DNA from: Streptococcus suis
GTDB taxonomy: Bacteria; Bacillota; Bacilli; Lactobacillales; Streptococcaceae
Direction: 5' to 3'
Length of the DNA: 64,000 nt
Assembly (NCBI RefSeq): GCF_016775005.1
Contig: NZ_JAEUXI010000003.1
Location: 1 to 64,000, forward strand
Shown: positions 28,695-37,542 of the stretch, piece by piece
Position numbering within the stretch: the stretch's first letter is position 1
Layout: every line of letters starts with the position of its first letter
Notes under the pieces: model-generated
Databases searched by the model: none
What the model saw: only the letters and a program-made list of their open reading frames with translations
What the model was told of the DNA's origin: nothing
Program-made: the position numbers and the translations under genes

Positions 28695-29792
28695 TTATTC
28701 TTGTGTATCAGAGATGTTTCCAGCCTGAATATGAAAGATTTTTAAACTTTCTGGGAGATTGACTAGATGGTCTAGTGAGGTAGTTGTGATAAAGGTTTGA
28801 ATGGTATCAGAAATGGTTTCGAGCAATTTCAACTGGCGCTCATTGTCCAACTCACTCATCACGTCGTCCAATAGTAAGATAGGGTACTCTCTGGTGATTT
28901 CTTTCATTAGTTCAATCTCTGCTAATTTAAGAGAGAGGACGAGACTGCGGTGTTGACCTTGACTGCCATAGTGGGCATTCATATCGTTGATGAAAAAGGC
29001 AATATCATCCCGATGAGGCCCCACACCTGTATTTTTTTTGAAAAGGTCCCTTTTACGACAATTTGACAATTCTGTCAAAAAAGTGTCAATCAAATTGTCA
29101 GTGTCTGTAAAGTTAAAGCTAGCCTGGTATTGAATGGTCAATTGTTCAATATGGTTGGAAAGTTCATAAACCTTTTGACTACCAAACTCTTCTAATTTCT
29201 TTAGAAATTCGAGTCGATGGAGAATGACACGACTGCCATATTCTGCAAGCTGTTGATCTAAGACGGAAAGAAAGTTCTCATCAACTTTTTCTGTTGATTT
29301 TAGATAGGCGTTCCGTTGCTTGAGCGTATGGTTGTAGTTGGTCAAGTCAGATAGATAGATAGGTTTGATTTGGCCCAGTTCTACATCCATAAATTTTCTT
29401 CGAAGGGCTGGAGCTCCTTTAATTAGCTGTAAATCTTCTGGTGCAAACAAGACAACGTTCATATGGCCGATGTAATCGGAAAGTTTAGATTGTTTGAGAT
29501 GATTGACTTTAGTGATGCGGCCCTTCTCTGTCAAATGAATGTCTAGAGGGATGGTTCCACTAGTGCGTTCTAAGACTCCTTGTAAACTGAGGGTGGACTG
29601 ATTGAATTGAAGGAGATCCTTGTCTGTTCTTGTCCGGTGACTGCGTGTGAGTGCTAGAAAATAGATTGCTTCTAGGATATTGGTCTTACCTTGGGCATTT
29701 TGCCCCAAAAAGACATTTAGCCCCTGATGGAAATCAATGGTCAGTTGTTCATAGTTGCGAAAATGCTGCAGTTGTAGAGATTTTAGCCACAT
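28695..29792 (-). CDS. recF: DNA replication and repair protein RecF
   Basis: SMC-like ATPase that helps load RecA at gapped DNA in the RecFOR pathway. The 365-residue protein begins [17 protein letters not shown] and has Walker [15 protein letters not shown], a signature-type [15 protein letters not shown] and Walker [13 protein letters not shown]. The frame is open to 29882, but the family N-terminus and the position just after the yaaA stop (2 bp) fix the start at 29792. The recF-yaaA pair is far from dnaN here, unlike in Bacillus. Confidence 0.96.
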   Translation of the reverse strand: MWLKSLQLQHFRNYEQLTIDFHQGLNVFLGQNAQGKTNILEAIYFLALTRSHRTRTDKDLLQFNQSTLSLQGVLERTSGTIPLDIHLTEKGRITKVNHLKQSKLSDYIGHMNVVLFAPEDLQLIKGAPALRRKFMDVELGQIKPIYLSDLTNYNHTLKQRNAYLKSTEKVDENFLSVLDQQLAEYGSRVILHRLEFLKKLEEFGSQKVYELSNHIEQLTIQYQASFNFTDTDNLIDTFLTELSNCRKRDLFKKNTGVGPHRDDIAFFINDMNAHYGSQGQHRSLVLSLKLAEIELMKEITREYPILLLDDVMSELDNERQLKLLETISDTIQTFITTTSLDHLVNLPESLKIFHIQAGNISDTQE

Positions 29793-29793
29793 A

Positions 29794-30204
29794 TTAGGTA
29801 CCTGGGAAGCGGACAGGTCTTCTGTCAGTTTGTTCTGAGGTATGTTTAGTTTGCCTTGGAGCCCTTGCTTGTTTTTTTCCAACCTTTTCCTGCTTTTGCA
29901 ATTTGTTTTGCTTGTTCATTTCCTTTACAATCGCTGCTACGCGCGCTTTTTCAGCAAGATCATTCTCATGTTCTTGTATTTCTTCTGGACTTGGAGCCAC
30001 CAAGGTGATTGTTTTAGCCTGTTCTGGTAGTTCTACAAGGTCTCCGACTCTTAATTTTTTACCACGACGGTTTTCTTCCTGGCCATTGACCAAGACTTGT
30101 TTTTCAGCCAAGAAGGATTTGATAGCTCCTCCAGAGTGCAACAAGCCTATTGTTTTTAATAAAGATTGTAGGGTGATGTAGTCATCAAAAAGTTTGTATT
30201 CCAT
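29794..30204 (-). CDS. yaaA: S4-domain protein YaaA
   Basis: A 136-residue RNA-binding-type protein with an S4 fold in its first 70 residues ([32 protein letters not shown]). A highly basic, Lys/Gln/Arg-rich C-terminal tail follows. YaaA is a regular partner of recF; in Bacillus both lie in the dnaA-dnaN-yaaA-recF block. It probably binds rRNA or the large ribosomal subunit, but this is inferred. It shares a compact symmetrical divergent promoter region with the M16 operon. Confidence 0.88.
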   Translation of the reverse strand: MEYKLFDDYITLQSLLKTIGLLHSGGAIKSFLAEKQVLVNGQEENRRGKKLRVGDLVELPEQAKTITLVAPSPEEIQEHENDLAEKARVAAIVKEMNKQNKLQKQEKVGKKQARAPRQTKHTSEQTDRRPVRFPGT

Positions 30205-30229
30205 ATATTCTCTTACCTCGTTTCAGAAT

Positions 30230-30252
30230 ATTATACCATAAAATGGTATAAT
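30230..30252. promoter_or_regulatory. Symmetrical divergent -10 region for yaaA-recF and the yfmF operon
   Basis: A perfect 10-bp inverted repeat ATTATACCAT/ATGGTATAAT with a 3-nt loop places a TATAAT -10 hexamer at each end (30247-30252 plus; 30230-30235 minus). The two divergent promoters overlap. Confidence 0.65.
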
Positions 30253-30281
30253 GGAGGGCAAGCAAAAGAAAGAGAGTAAAG

Positions 30282-31535
30282 ATGAAAATTCAAGAAGGTG
30301 TTTATCTTCATTTTATCGAAAGTAAACAGTTTACAACTAATACAATCAAGGTTCGCTTTACAGCACCTTTACAGTCTTCTAGTATTGCGGATAGGGTATT
30401 AGTAGCCAATATGTTGGAACAGGCTAACCAAGATTTTCCAAATCCCCTGCAACTAAGAAGGCAGTTGGCAAAATTATACGGAAGTCAGCTTCAAACTCAG
30501 GTATCTAAGATGGGAAATAACCATCTCGTTGATCTCAATTTGACCTATGTTCAGTCAGACTTTTTACCAGACAAATGTGATGTCACAGAGGAACTATTGG
30601 AGCTGCTTCGTGCCAGTCTTTTTAGACCCTTGAAGAAGAGGAAGGAATTTGATTCTCATCTCTTTGAGATTGAAAAGAAGAACCTCTTATCTTTTCTATT
30701 GTCGGAAGAGGAAGATAGTTTTTATCTGGCTGATCGAGGAATTCGAGATCTTTTTTATACAGAGGAAGAAATCAAATTACCGTCTTACGCAACTCCTGAC
30801 TTGGTAGCAGTGACCAGTTCCCAGTCGACTTATCAGGCCTATCGCAATATGCTTCGATCCGATCGCATTGACTTTTTCTTTACAGGTCAGTTTGATCGTC
30901 AACGTATGATTGATTTTGTGGAAGCGATGGATTTTGGCTACCGAAATCCAAAACTTTCCCCGACCTTTAGACAAGAACGATCTGTTATTATTAAGGAGCG
31001 GGTGGAACGTAAGGAAGTCAATCAATCAATTTTAGAATTGGCTTACCCTTTACAGGTGGTTTACAGAGATGACCAGTACCCGGTCCTACTTGTTTTCAAT
31101 GGTTTGTTTGGTGGCATGTCTCATAGCAAGCTATTTATGGATATTCGTGAGAAAAAAGGGCTAGCTTATAGCATTGACAGTTCTCTGTCAATCTTTACAG
31201 GTTTATTGAAAGTTACAGCAGGAATCGATCGTTCCAATCGTTTGCCCGTGATGAAGGCAGTCCACCAATCTTTACTCGCCATTAAAAAGGGGAAGATTGG
31301 GGAAGAAGAGCTTAGTATGACGAAAAAATTATTGATTGCAGCAGCCAAGCTTGGTCGTGATAGTCAAGATCATGAAATGGAACTCTTGTATCGAAAGGAA
31401 CTCTTTCAGCTGGAATCGGTTGATTTGAAGGACTGGATTGCTTCCATAGAGGCTGTGACGATTGAGGATATTGTCAACTTGGCGCAACCAATTCGTTTAC
31501 AAGCCATTTACTTTTTAGAAGGGGTAGATTCATGA
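30282..31535 (+). CDS. yfmF: M16-family protein YfmF (catalytically degenerate)
   Basis: A 417-residue member of the M16 metallopeptidase superfamily that lacks the HxxEH zinc motif, so it is probably the non-catalytic partner of the next gene. Family marks include RRQLAKLYGSQL and the glycine-rich FNGLFGGMSHSKLFMDIREKKGLAYS. The pair is annotated in many Firmicutes as associated with the aminopentanol modification of elongation factor P; the basis there is genetic. Its stop overlaps the yfmH start by 4 bp, giving coupled translation. First gene of a likely seven-gene operon reaching ecfT. Confidence 0.9.
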   Translation: MKIQEGVYLHFIESKQFTTNTIKVRFTAPLQSSSIADRVLVANMLEQANQDFPNPLQLRRQLAKLYGSQLQTQVSKMGNNHLVDLNLTYVQSDFLPDKCDVTEELLELLRASLFRPLKKRKEFDSHLFEIEKKNLLSFLLSEEEDSFYLADRGIRDLFYTEEEIKLPSYATPDLVAVTSSQSTYQAYRNMLRSDRIDFFFTGQFDRQRMIDFVEAMDFGYRNPKLSPTFRQERSVIIKERVERKEVNQSILELAYPLQVVYRDDQYPVLLVFNGLFGGMSHSKLFMDIREKKGLAYSIDSSLSIFTGLLKVTAGIDRSNRLPVMKAVHQSLLAIKKGKIGEEELSMTKKLLIAAAKLGRDSQDHEMELLYRKELFQLESVDLKDWIASIEAVTIEDIVNLAQPIRLQAIYFLEGVDS

Positions 31536-32809
31536 AAACCAAACAAATTACTCTATCCTTTACACAGGAGAAAATAAGTAGTTTCGAACTTGACAACGGA
31601 TTGACAGTCTGGTTATTGCCTAAAAAGGGAATACAGGAATCCTACGGGATTCTGACCTGTCAGTTTGGTTCGGTTGACAAACTTGTCAAGGAAAATGGAA
31701 AAGTTATTCCTAAAGGGATGGCCCATTTTTTGGAGCATAGTCTATTTGACATGCCAGATAAGAGAGACATGGTGAAGGAGTTTGCCCTCTTCAGTAGCCA
31801 AGTGAATGCCTTTACCAGTCAGACACAGACCAGCTATTTTTATTCTACAACGGGTGAGACCAAGGAATCTCTTGCCCTTTTATTGCAACTGGTATTGACA
31901 CCAGGTTTTACACAAGAGACAGTTGAAAGGGAGCTGGCAGTCATCGAGCAGGAAATTGAGATGTATCTGGATGATCCTGATCATCGATTGCATCTTGGTA
32001 TCGTAGCAAGCCTGTTTCCTGAAAGTCCTTTAGCAGTCGATATTGCGGGAACCGTTGACTCCATTCAAGAAATCGATGTGCAAACTTTACAAGAAGTTTA
32101 CAGTTATTTTTACCAGCCTAACAAGATGAACTTGGTTTGCATCGGAGATATGGATGTCAATGATATTGAAACATTTTTAAGAACTTATGAGATGCCTGCT
32201 CAGTCTTCCCTAGCCAATGGTTGTCAACTTCATCATTTTGAAACAAAAGACCCAGTCGCGCATAGTCATATAGAGTTGGATGTGGCGACACCGAAGTTGG
32301 CTTTTGGTATGCGAAGTTTGGCGCCACAATCTATTCAAGAGTTACCGACCTATCGACTGGGCCTGCGTCTCTTTTTGGCTCTTCTTATTGGGTGGACGTC
32401 AGAGCGCTACCAAGCTTGGTACCGTGAGAGGAAAATCGATTCTTCTTTTCAATTCTATGTTGATGTCCATCCTTCTTATCACTATTTGGTGATCAGTGGG
32501 GATACGGCGGAGCCGATTTCTCTGGCTTCTGCGATTCGTAAAACTTTGTTTTCGTTTGAAAAAAGTGCGGATTTCAGCCAAGAGCATCTAGAATTAATCA
32601 AGAGAGAGTGGTTGGGACAATTTTTGCAGTCGGTGAACTCGGTTGAATTTCTCGGAACCTATCTGTCTGAACAGTCCCCTTTTTCAGTGGATTCCATTGA
32701 TTTTCCAAGGATTTTAGCAGAAATTGATTTGGAAATGGTCAGGAAAATTGGTAGGGACTTTCTTAAAGAGGCTAGCCTTGCAGATTTCACGATTTTTCCA
32801 AAAAGTTAG
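31532..32809 (+). CDS. yfmH: M16-family zinc protease YfmH
   Basis: A 425-residue M16 peptidase. It has the inverted zinc motif HFLEH in KGMAHFLEHSLFDMPDKRD (about residues 63-81) and a downstream glutamate-rich helix ELAVIEQEIEMYLDDP that supplies the third ligand. It is the catalytic partner of YfmF, overlapping that gene by 4 bp. Together they probably form a two-subunit chamber for small peptides or for a step linked to EF-P modification. Function in streptococci is not established. Confidence 0.92.
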   Translation: MKTKQITLSFTQEKISSFELDNGLTVWLLPKKGIQESYGILTCQFGSVDKLVKENGKVIPKGMAHFLEHSLFDMPDKRDMVKEFALFSSQVNAFTSQTQTSYFYSTTGETKESLALLLQLVLTPGFTQETVERELAVIEQEIEMYLDDPDHRLHLGIVASLFPESPLAVDIAGTVDSIQEIDVQTLQEVYSYFYQPNKMNLVCIGDMDVNDIETFLRTYEMPAQSSLANGCQLHHFETKDPVAHSHIELDVATPKLAFGMRSLAPQSIQELPTYRLGLRLFLALLIGWTSERYQAWYRERKIDSSFQFYVDVHPSYHYLVISGDTAEPISLASAIRKTLFSFEKSADFSQEHLELIKREWLGQFLQSVNSVEFLGTYLSEQSPFSVDSIDFPRILAEIDLEMVRKIGRDFLKEASLADFTIFPKS

Positions 32810-32882
32810 GTACCAATCATCGAATTTTTTGGGGATTTTTGTTACAATATTGTATTGAAACTAGAGAATGTGCGAGGTTACT

Positions 32883-33734
32883 ATGAGGCAAAAAAGTATC
32901 GGTGAAGTATTGCGTTCTGCTCGGGAAAGTCGTGACTGGTCTTTGGCGGAAGTTCAACGAATGACAAAAATTCACTCCAATTATTTGCAGGCTTTAGAAT
33001 ACAATGATTTTGATTATCTGCCGGACGAAGAGACGACGATTTCTGTCTTGCGCTCTTATGCAGATGTTTTGGACTTGGATGCAGATGTCTTGGTAGATGC
33101 TTTTGAACACCAAAGTCTTGTCCAGTATTTCGAGGCTGGTGAAGAAGTGGATATTGAACACAAATGGCGGAGACGTCAGAAAACTAAGCGAAAAGGCAAG
33201 TCCTTTTTACCGCTGGTTTATCTGCTTTTGTCTGCTTTGATGATTTTGATTTTTGTGACGTATGTCGTCTATCAACGTTATCAGATGCAATTGTTGGTGA
33301 ATCAACAGACTTCCTCTTCATATGTGGTGTCATCTTCAAGCTCCTCAACAGCATCAAGTTCTCCTTCGAACAGTTCCAGTTCAACCAGTGCGACATCTAG
33401 TTCGACTACAACTAGTTCAACGACAAGTTTGACCAGTTCAGGAGGTGGCCAAGTCCTCTATGTGACAGTACCTCATCAAGAAACAGCGGTAACAGTCACA
33501 CTATCCGTTACAGATGCAACTAGCTGGGTTAGTCTTTCCAATTCAGATATCGCTGGTGGGGTGACGTTGAGTCCAGAGAATCCCAAGGTAGAAGCAACTA
33601 TTTACCAAGGAAGCACAGCAGCAGAACTTATTTTAGGTGTTGTGGACGGTGTTGAGGTGACAATTGCAGGTCAGAAGGTTGACACCTCCTCATTGAATGA
33701 CACAGCTGCTAGTCTGGTTTTGACCCTAGAATAA
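32883..33734 (+). CDS. rodZ: Cell-shape protein RodZ (YmfM)
   Basis: Bitopic membrane protein of the elongation machinery. The 283-residue product has an N-terminal helix-turn-helix (SIGEVLRSARESRDWSLAEV and onward), a basic juxtamembrane stretch and one membrane helix near residues 102-124. A Ser/Thr-rich linker (about 140-190) and a beta-rich extracellular DUF4115-type domain follow. The frame opens at 32868, but GAGG at 32873-32876 suits the ATG at 32883. Pneumococcal RodZ works with MreCD and the peripheral synthesis machinery. An upstream TACAAT -10 lies inside a TACAATATTGTA palindrome. Confidence 0.93.
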   Translation: MRQKSIGEVLRSARESRDWSLAEVQRMTKIHSNYLQALEYNDFDYLPDEETTISVLRSYADVLDLDADVLVDAFEHQSLVQYFEAGEEVDIEHKWRRRQKTKRKGKSFLPLVYLLLSALMILIFVTYVVYQRYQMQLLVNQQTSSSYVVSSSSSSTASSSPSNSSSSTSATSSSTTTSSTTSLTSSGGGQVLYVTVPHQETAVTVTLSVTDATSWVSLSNSDIAGGVTLSPENPKVEATIYQGSTAAELILGVVDGVEVTIAGQKVDTSSLNDTAASLVLTLE

Positions 33735-33744
33735 AGGAATTTAC

Positions 33745-34284
33745 ATGAAAAAAGAAAATATTCCCAATGCCCTTACCTTAGGTCGCATTGCAATTATCCC
33801 AATTTTTATTATTAGTCTTACCCTGTGGCAGTCAGGAGCTGGGATGGCCTTTGCTGCCCTTCTCTTTGCTTTGGCAAGTGCGACAGATTATCTAGATGGC
33901 TACCTGGCACGGAAATGGCAGGTTGTAACGAATTTCGGTAAGTTTGCTGATCCGATGGCGGATAAGATTTTAGTGATGACTGCCTTTATCATGTTGGTGG
34001 AACTATCCCTAGCTCCAGCCTGGGTGGTTGCGATTATCATCTGCCGTGAGTTGGCAGTGACAGGTCTGCGTCTGCTTTTAGTGGAAAATGGTGGGACGGT
34101 TTTGGCAGCAGCTATGCCTGGTAAAATTAAGACATTTTCGCAAATGTTTGCGATTATTTTCCTCCTCTTGCAGTGGCAGTTATTGGGACAAATCACTCTG
34201 TATGTAGCCCTCTTCTTTACCTTGTATTCGGGTTATGACTATTTCAAAGGAGCGTCTTTCTTATTTAAGGACACGTTTAAGTAA
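33745..34284 (+). CDS. pgsA: Phosphatidylglycerophosphate synthase
   Basis: Integral membrane CDP-alcohol phosphotransferase that makes phosphatidylglycerophosphate from CDP-diacylglycerol and glycerol-3-phosphate, a precursor of phosphatidylglycerol. The 179-residue protein carries the signature D-x2-DG-x2-AR-x8-G-x3-D-x3-D (DYLDGYLARKWQVVTNFGK then FADPMADK) and several membrane helices. It shares its last base with the ecfA1 start (TAATG). rodZ-pgsA-ecfA is a conserved streptococcal order. Confidence 0.97.
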   Translation: MKKENIPNALTLGRIAIIPIFIISLTLWQSGAGMAFAALLFALASATDYLDGYLARKWQVVTNFGKFADPMADKILVMTAFIMLVELSLAPAWVVAIIICRELAVTGLRLLLVENGGTVLAAAMPGKIKTFSQMFAIIFLLLQWQLLGQITLYVALFFTLYSGYDYFKGASFLFKDTFK

Positions 34285-35120
34285 TGACAGAAATAATTCA
34301 AGTAAAAGATTTATCCTACAAATATGAAGAAGATGCCCCATTTTGGACATTGGATAAGGTCTCGTTTCACGTGAAACAAGGGGAATGGTTGTCGATTATT
34401 GGTCACAATGGATCAGGGAAATCAACGACGGTACGCTTGATTGATGGGCTTTTGGAAGCCAATCAAGGTGAAATCTATATTTCAGGCGATTTATTGACCC
34501 CAGACAATGTTTGGGAAAAGCGTCGGCAGATTGGAATGGTCTTTCAAAATCCTGACAACCAATTTGTAGGGGCAACTGTTGAGGATGATGTTGCTTTTGG
34601 TTTGGAAAACCAAGGTATTCCCCTCGAAGAAATGCGCGAAAGAGTTCAAGAAGCCCTGGAATTGGTTGGGATGTCTGAATTTAAAACCAAGGAACCTGCT
34701 AGGCTATCCGGTGGTCAAAAACAACGGGTCGCCATTGCTGGAGTTGTTGCCTTGCGTCCAGCTATTATGATTTTGGATGAAGCAACCAGCATGCTGGATC
34801 CTGAAGGTCGCCTAGAGCTGATAAAGGTTGTTCAAAGAATTAAAGAAAAGTACAAGATTACGGTACTGTCCATCACGCATGATCTAGATGAGGTTGCCTT
34901 GAGTGACCGGGTTATTGTGATGAAAAAAGGGCAAATTGAGTCCATCAGTAGCCCTGGTCAACTATTTTTACGATCTGACCTGAATCAACTTGGATTGGAA
35001 GCACCTTTCTCAGTCCAGTTAGCAGAAAAAATGCGGCAGGCAGGCCTTGCTCTACCATCAGGCTATTTTACGGAAGAAGAATTGGAAGAAGAAGTATGGG
35101 AATTAATCTCCAAGATGTAA
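34284..35120 (+). CDS. ecfA1: Energy-coupling factor transporter ATPase EcfA1
   Basis: One of two ATPases that, with EcfT, power uptake of vitamins through exchangeable S-subunits (group II ECF transporters). The 278-residue protein has Walker [18 protein letters not shown]-loop [21 protein letters not shown], signature [13 protein letters not shown] and Walker [14 protein letters not shown]. It overlaps ecfA2 by 25 bp. A near-perfect parS site lies within codons 27-32, so the segment SFHVKQ is written by a centromere sequence. Confidence 0.97.
   Translation: MTEIIQVKDLSYKYEEDAPFWTLDKVSFHVKQGEWLSIIGHNGSGKSTTVRLIDGLLEANQGEIYISGDLLTPDNVWEKRRQIGMVFQNPDNQFVGATVEDDVAFGLENQGIPLEEMRERVQEALELVGMSEFKTKEPARLSGGQKQRVAIAGVVALRPAIMILDEATSMLDPEGRLELIKVVQRIKEKYKITVLSITHDLDEVALSDRVIVMKKGQIESISSPGQLFLRSDLNQLGLEAPFSVQLAEKMRQAGLALPSGYFTEEELEEEVWELISKM
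34363..34378. other. parS: parS centromere site inside ecfA1
   Basis: CGTTTCACGTGAAACA matches the parS consensus at 15 of 16 positions with the full palindromic core, and is embedded in the coding sequence of ecfA1, 18 kb from dnaA. Confidence 0.87.
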
Positions 35121-35938
35121 GCTATACCTACCAAGTAGGGACGCCATTTGAAGGTCGTGCCCTATTTGGTGTGGATTTGGAAATCAAAGAGGGTTCCTAT
35201 ACTGCCTTGATTGGGCACACAGGATCAGGAAAATCTACTATTCTACAGCTATTAAATGGCTTGCATGTGCCAACAAGTGGTAGTGTATTGGTAGATGGTG
35301 TGGAAATCCTTGCTGGATCAAAAACCAAGGATATTAAGCATATTCGGAAAAAGGTTGGTTTGGTTTTCCAATTTCCAGAAAGTCAAGTCTTTGATGAAAC
35401 AGTTTTGAAGGATGTAGCATTTGGACCACAGAATTTTGGTATTTCTGAAGAAGAAGCTCAGGCTATTGCAGCAGAAAAACTGGCTTTGGTTGGTATTGGG
35501 AAAGAACTGTTTGAGAGAAGTCCCTTTGAATTGTCAGGCGGGCAGATGCGTCGGGTCGCGATTGCAGGAATTTTGGCTATGGAACCGGACTATTTGGTCT
35601 TGGATGAACCAACAGCTGGTTTAGATCCCTTGGGAAGACGTGAGTTGATGGCGATTTTCAAACAATTGCATCAAGAAGGGATGACCATTATTTTGGTGAC
35701 GCATGTGATGGATGATGTCGCTGATTTCGCTGATTATGTCTATGTGATGGACAAGGGGAAATTGGTGGTATCTGGTCAGCCGAAAGAGGTTTTTCAGCAG
35801 GTTGAATTCTTGGAGTCTATCAAATTAGGTGTTCCAAAAATTACAAAATTTGCGGCTAATTTAGAACGTCGGGGGTTTGTTTTTGAACAATTGCCGATTA
35901 CAATAGACGAATTTAGGGAGGTGGTGTCAGGTGGATAA
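35096..35938 (+). CDS. ecfA2: Energy-coupling factor transporter ATPase EcfA2
   Basis: Second ATPase of the ECF vitamin transporter module. The 280-residue product has Walker [18 protein letters not shown]-loop [22 protein letters not shown], signature [13 protein letters not shown] and Walker [14 protein letters not shown]. It overlaps ecfA1 upstream by 25 bp and ecfT downstream by 8 bp, so all three subunits are translationally coupled. Distinguished from EcfA1 by its order and the FQFPESQ loop. Confidence 0.97.
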   Translation: MGINLQDVSYTYQVGTPFEGRALFGVDLEIKEGSYTALIGHTGSGKSTILQLLNGLHVPTSGSVLVDGVEILAGSKTKDIKHIRKKVGLVFQFPESQVFDETVLKDVAFGPQNFGISEEEAQAIAAEKLALVGIGKELFERSPFELSGGQMRRVAIAGILAMEPDYLVLDEPTAGLDPLGRRELMAIFKQLHQEGMTIILVTHVMDDVADFADYVYVMDKGKLVVSGQPKEVFQQVEFLESIKLGVPKITKFAANLERRGFVFEQLPITIDEFREVVSGG

Positions 35939-36725
35939 ACTCATTTTGGGGCGCTATATTCCAGGCAATTCTCTCCTGCATCGCCTGGATCCTCGTAGTA
36001 AACTCTTGGCTATGTTTCTCTTTTTGTTGGTGATTTTTTGGGCCAATAATTTGGTCACCAATCTAGTTTTAATCGGTTTTGTCTTCGGTCTGATTGGTTT
36101 GTCTTCCATCAAGTTTTCCTTTTTCTTGAATGGCTTGAAGCCTATGATTGGTATTATCCTCTTTACCACTTTCTTTCAATTGTTCTTTACAGGTGGTGGC
36201 AGGATTTACTGGCAATTTTGGATTTTCCAATTGACCGAACACGGCGTGACTCAGGCAGCCATCATCTTTGCACGGTTCGTATTAATTATCATTTTTTCAA
36301 CACTCTTGACCTTGACAACTACGCCCTTGAGTTTGGCAGATGGCATTGAGTCAGGCTTGGCACCTTTGGCAAGATTCAAGGTACCGGTCCATGAAATTGG
36401 CTTGATGCTGTCCATGAGTTTGCGTTTTGTACCGACCTTGATGGATGATACAACACGCATCATGAATGCGCAGCGGGCGCGTGGTGTTGATTTTGGAGAA
36501 GGCAATTTGATTCAAAAGGTCAAATCTGTGATTCCGATTTTGATTCCACTATTTGCGTCTAGTTTTAAACGTGCCTACGCTTTAGCAACGGCAATGGAAG
36601 CCCGTGGCTACCAAGGAGGAGAGGGAAGAACCAAGTATCGCGTTCTCAAATGGACCTACTTAGATAGTCTCGCTATTTTAGTTATGCTCGGAATCAGTGC
36701 GGTCTTATTCATTTTAAAAAGTTAA
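35931..36725 (+). CDS. ecfT: Energy-coupling factor transporter transmembrane protein EcfT
   Basis: Membrane scaffold linking the EcfA1/EcfA2 ATPases to substrate-specific S-components. The 264-residue protein has several N-terminal helices and two long cytoplasmic coupling helices bearing the Ala-Arg-Gly motifs: [13 protein letters not shown] and [11 protein letters not shown] last membrane helix lies at the C-terminus. No S-component gene lies next to it, as normal for shared (group II) modules. A terminator follows directly. Confidence 0.96.
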   Translation: MDKLILGRYIPGNSLLHRLDPRSKLLAMFLFLLVIFWANNLVTNLVLIGFVFGLIGLSSIKFSFFLNGLKPMIGIILFTTFFQLFFTGGGRIYWQFWIFQLTEHGVTQAAIIFARFVLIIIFSTLLTLTTTPLSLADGIESGLAPLARFKVPVHEIGLMLSMSLRFVPTLMDDTTRIMNAQRARGVDFGEGNLIQKVKSVIPILIPLFASSFKRAYALATAMEARGYQGGEGRTKYRVLKWTYLDSLAILVMLGISAVLFILKS

Positions 36726-36726
36726 A

Positions 36727-36752
36727 AAAGCGCTTTGTAAAGCGTTTTTTTA
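36727..36752 (+). terminator. Terminator of the yfmF-ecfT operon
   Basis: A short GC-rich hairpin with arms CGCTTT and AAAGCG, flanked by A6 and T7 runs, begins directly after the ecfT stop. Confidence 0.8.
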
Positions 36753-36770
36753 GTCCAATTCCAATTCAAC

Positions 36771-36786
36771 TGTAACATTTGTTACA
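36771..36786. promoter_or_regulatory. Palindrome upstream of the LysM protein gene
   Basis: TGTAACATTTGTTACA is a perfect 6-4-6 inverted repeat 67 bp before the LysM gene. It looks like an operator for a dimeric regulator; which one is unknown. Confidence 0.45.
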
Positions 36787-36852
36787 AATTCTACATCCAA
36801 AGGTAATAAAGGAGGCGTATGATAGGAGCAGTTGAAAGAAAGGAAACTTTTT

Positions 36853-37398
36853 ATGATGAATTTTTCACTAAAATCAAACCTAAAACCCATTCTAACAGGA
36901 GCGGTTGCAACCCTATCTTTAGCAACAGCAGGTCTTGTTAGTGCAGAAACCTATACAGTTCAAGCAGGCGATACGCTTTCTAAAATTGCTCTTCAGTACC
37001 AAACCAGTGTTGAAGCTTTGGTAGAGGAAAATAAGATCGCGGATAAAAACCTGATCTTCGTTGGTCAAGTGCTAGAAATCGGTGAATCGGAAGCAACCAC
37101 ACAGACAGCTACTACTGAAACAAGTAGTGAAACAACTGTTGCAACGACTACCAGCTATTCTTCTAATTTAAGTGCAGAAGATGCAGCTGCCAAAGAATGG
37201 ATTGCCCAAAAGGAATCTGGCGGTAGCTATACTGCACAGAACGGAATTTATTATGGTCGCTATCAGTTGACCAATACCTATTTGAATGGTGACTATTCAC
37301 CAGAAAACCAAGAACGTGTGGCAGATGCTTATGTAGCAAACCGCTACGGTTCTTGGTCTGCAGCCAAGACTTTCTGGTTGGCAAATGGTTGGTATTAA
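36853..37398 (+). CDS. Secreted LysM-domain protein with C-terminal lysozyme-like/APF segment
   Basis: A 181-residue exported protein. The N-terminal signal peptide is cleaved after about VSA. A single LysM domain (YTVQAGDTLSKIALQYQTSVEALVEEN) for peptidoglycan binding follows, then a Thr/Ser-rich linker. The C-terminal segment (EWIAQKESGGSYTAQNGIYYGRYQLT...RYGSWSAAKTFWLANGWY) resembles the transglycosylase-like domain of aggregation-promoting factors and resuscitation factors. It is probably a small wall hydrolase or wall-binding protein. A TTG at 36832 is an alternative start, but AAGGAA before ATG 36853 and the signal peptide favour the latter. Confidence 0.85.
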   Translation: MMNFSLKSNLKPILTGAVATLSLATAGLVSAETYTVQAGDTLSKIALQYQTSVEALVEENKIADKNLIFVGQVLEIGESEATTQTATTETSSETTVATTTSYSSNLSAEDAAAKEWIAQKESGGSYTAQNGIYYGRYQLTNTYLNGDYSPENQERVADAYVANRYGSWSAAKTFWLANGWY

Positions 37399-37437
37399 GC
37401 TAACCAGAAGTATGTATGAGATATTCTAGGATGAGAT

Positions 37438-37472
37438 AGCTAGGACAGGCAATTGCCTGTCCTAGCTTTTTT
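37438..37472 (+). terminator. Terminator of the LysM gene
   Basis: A perfect 15-bp inverted repeat (AGCTAGGACAGGCAA and its complement, 37438-37467) is followed by T6. Confidence 0.92.
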
Positions 37473-37485
37473 GAAGCAAGAAAAC

Positions 37486-37514
37486 TTTACAAATAGGTGG
37501 ATTTTGCTTATAAT
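37486..37514 (+). promoter_or_regulatory. Promoter of the two-component system
   Basis: TTTACA (37486-37491) and TATAAT (37509-37514) with a 17-bp spacer, 28 bp before the kinase start. Confidence 0.82.
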
Positions 37515-37542
37515 GTTGAAAAATTAAGGAAGAAAGTGGCAC

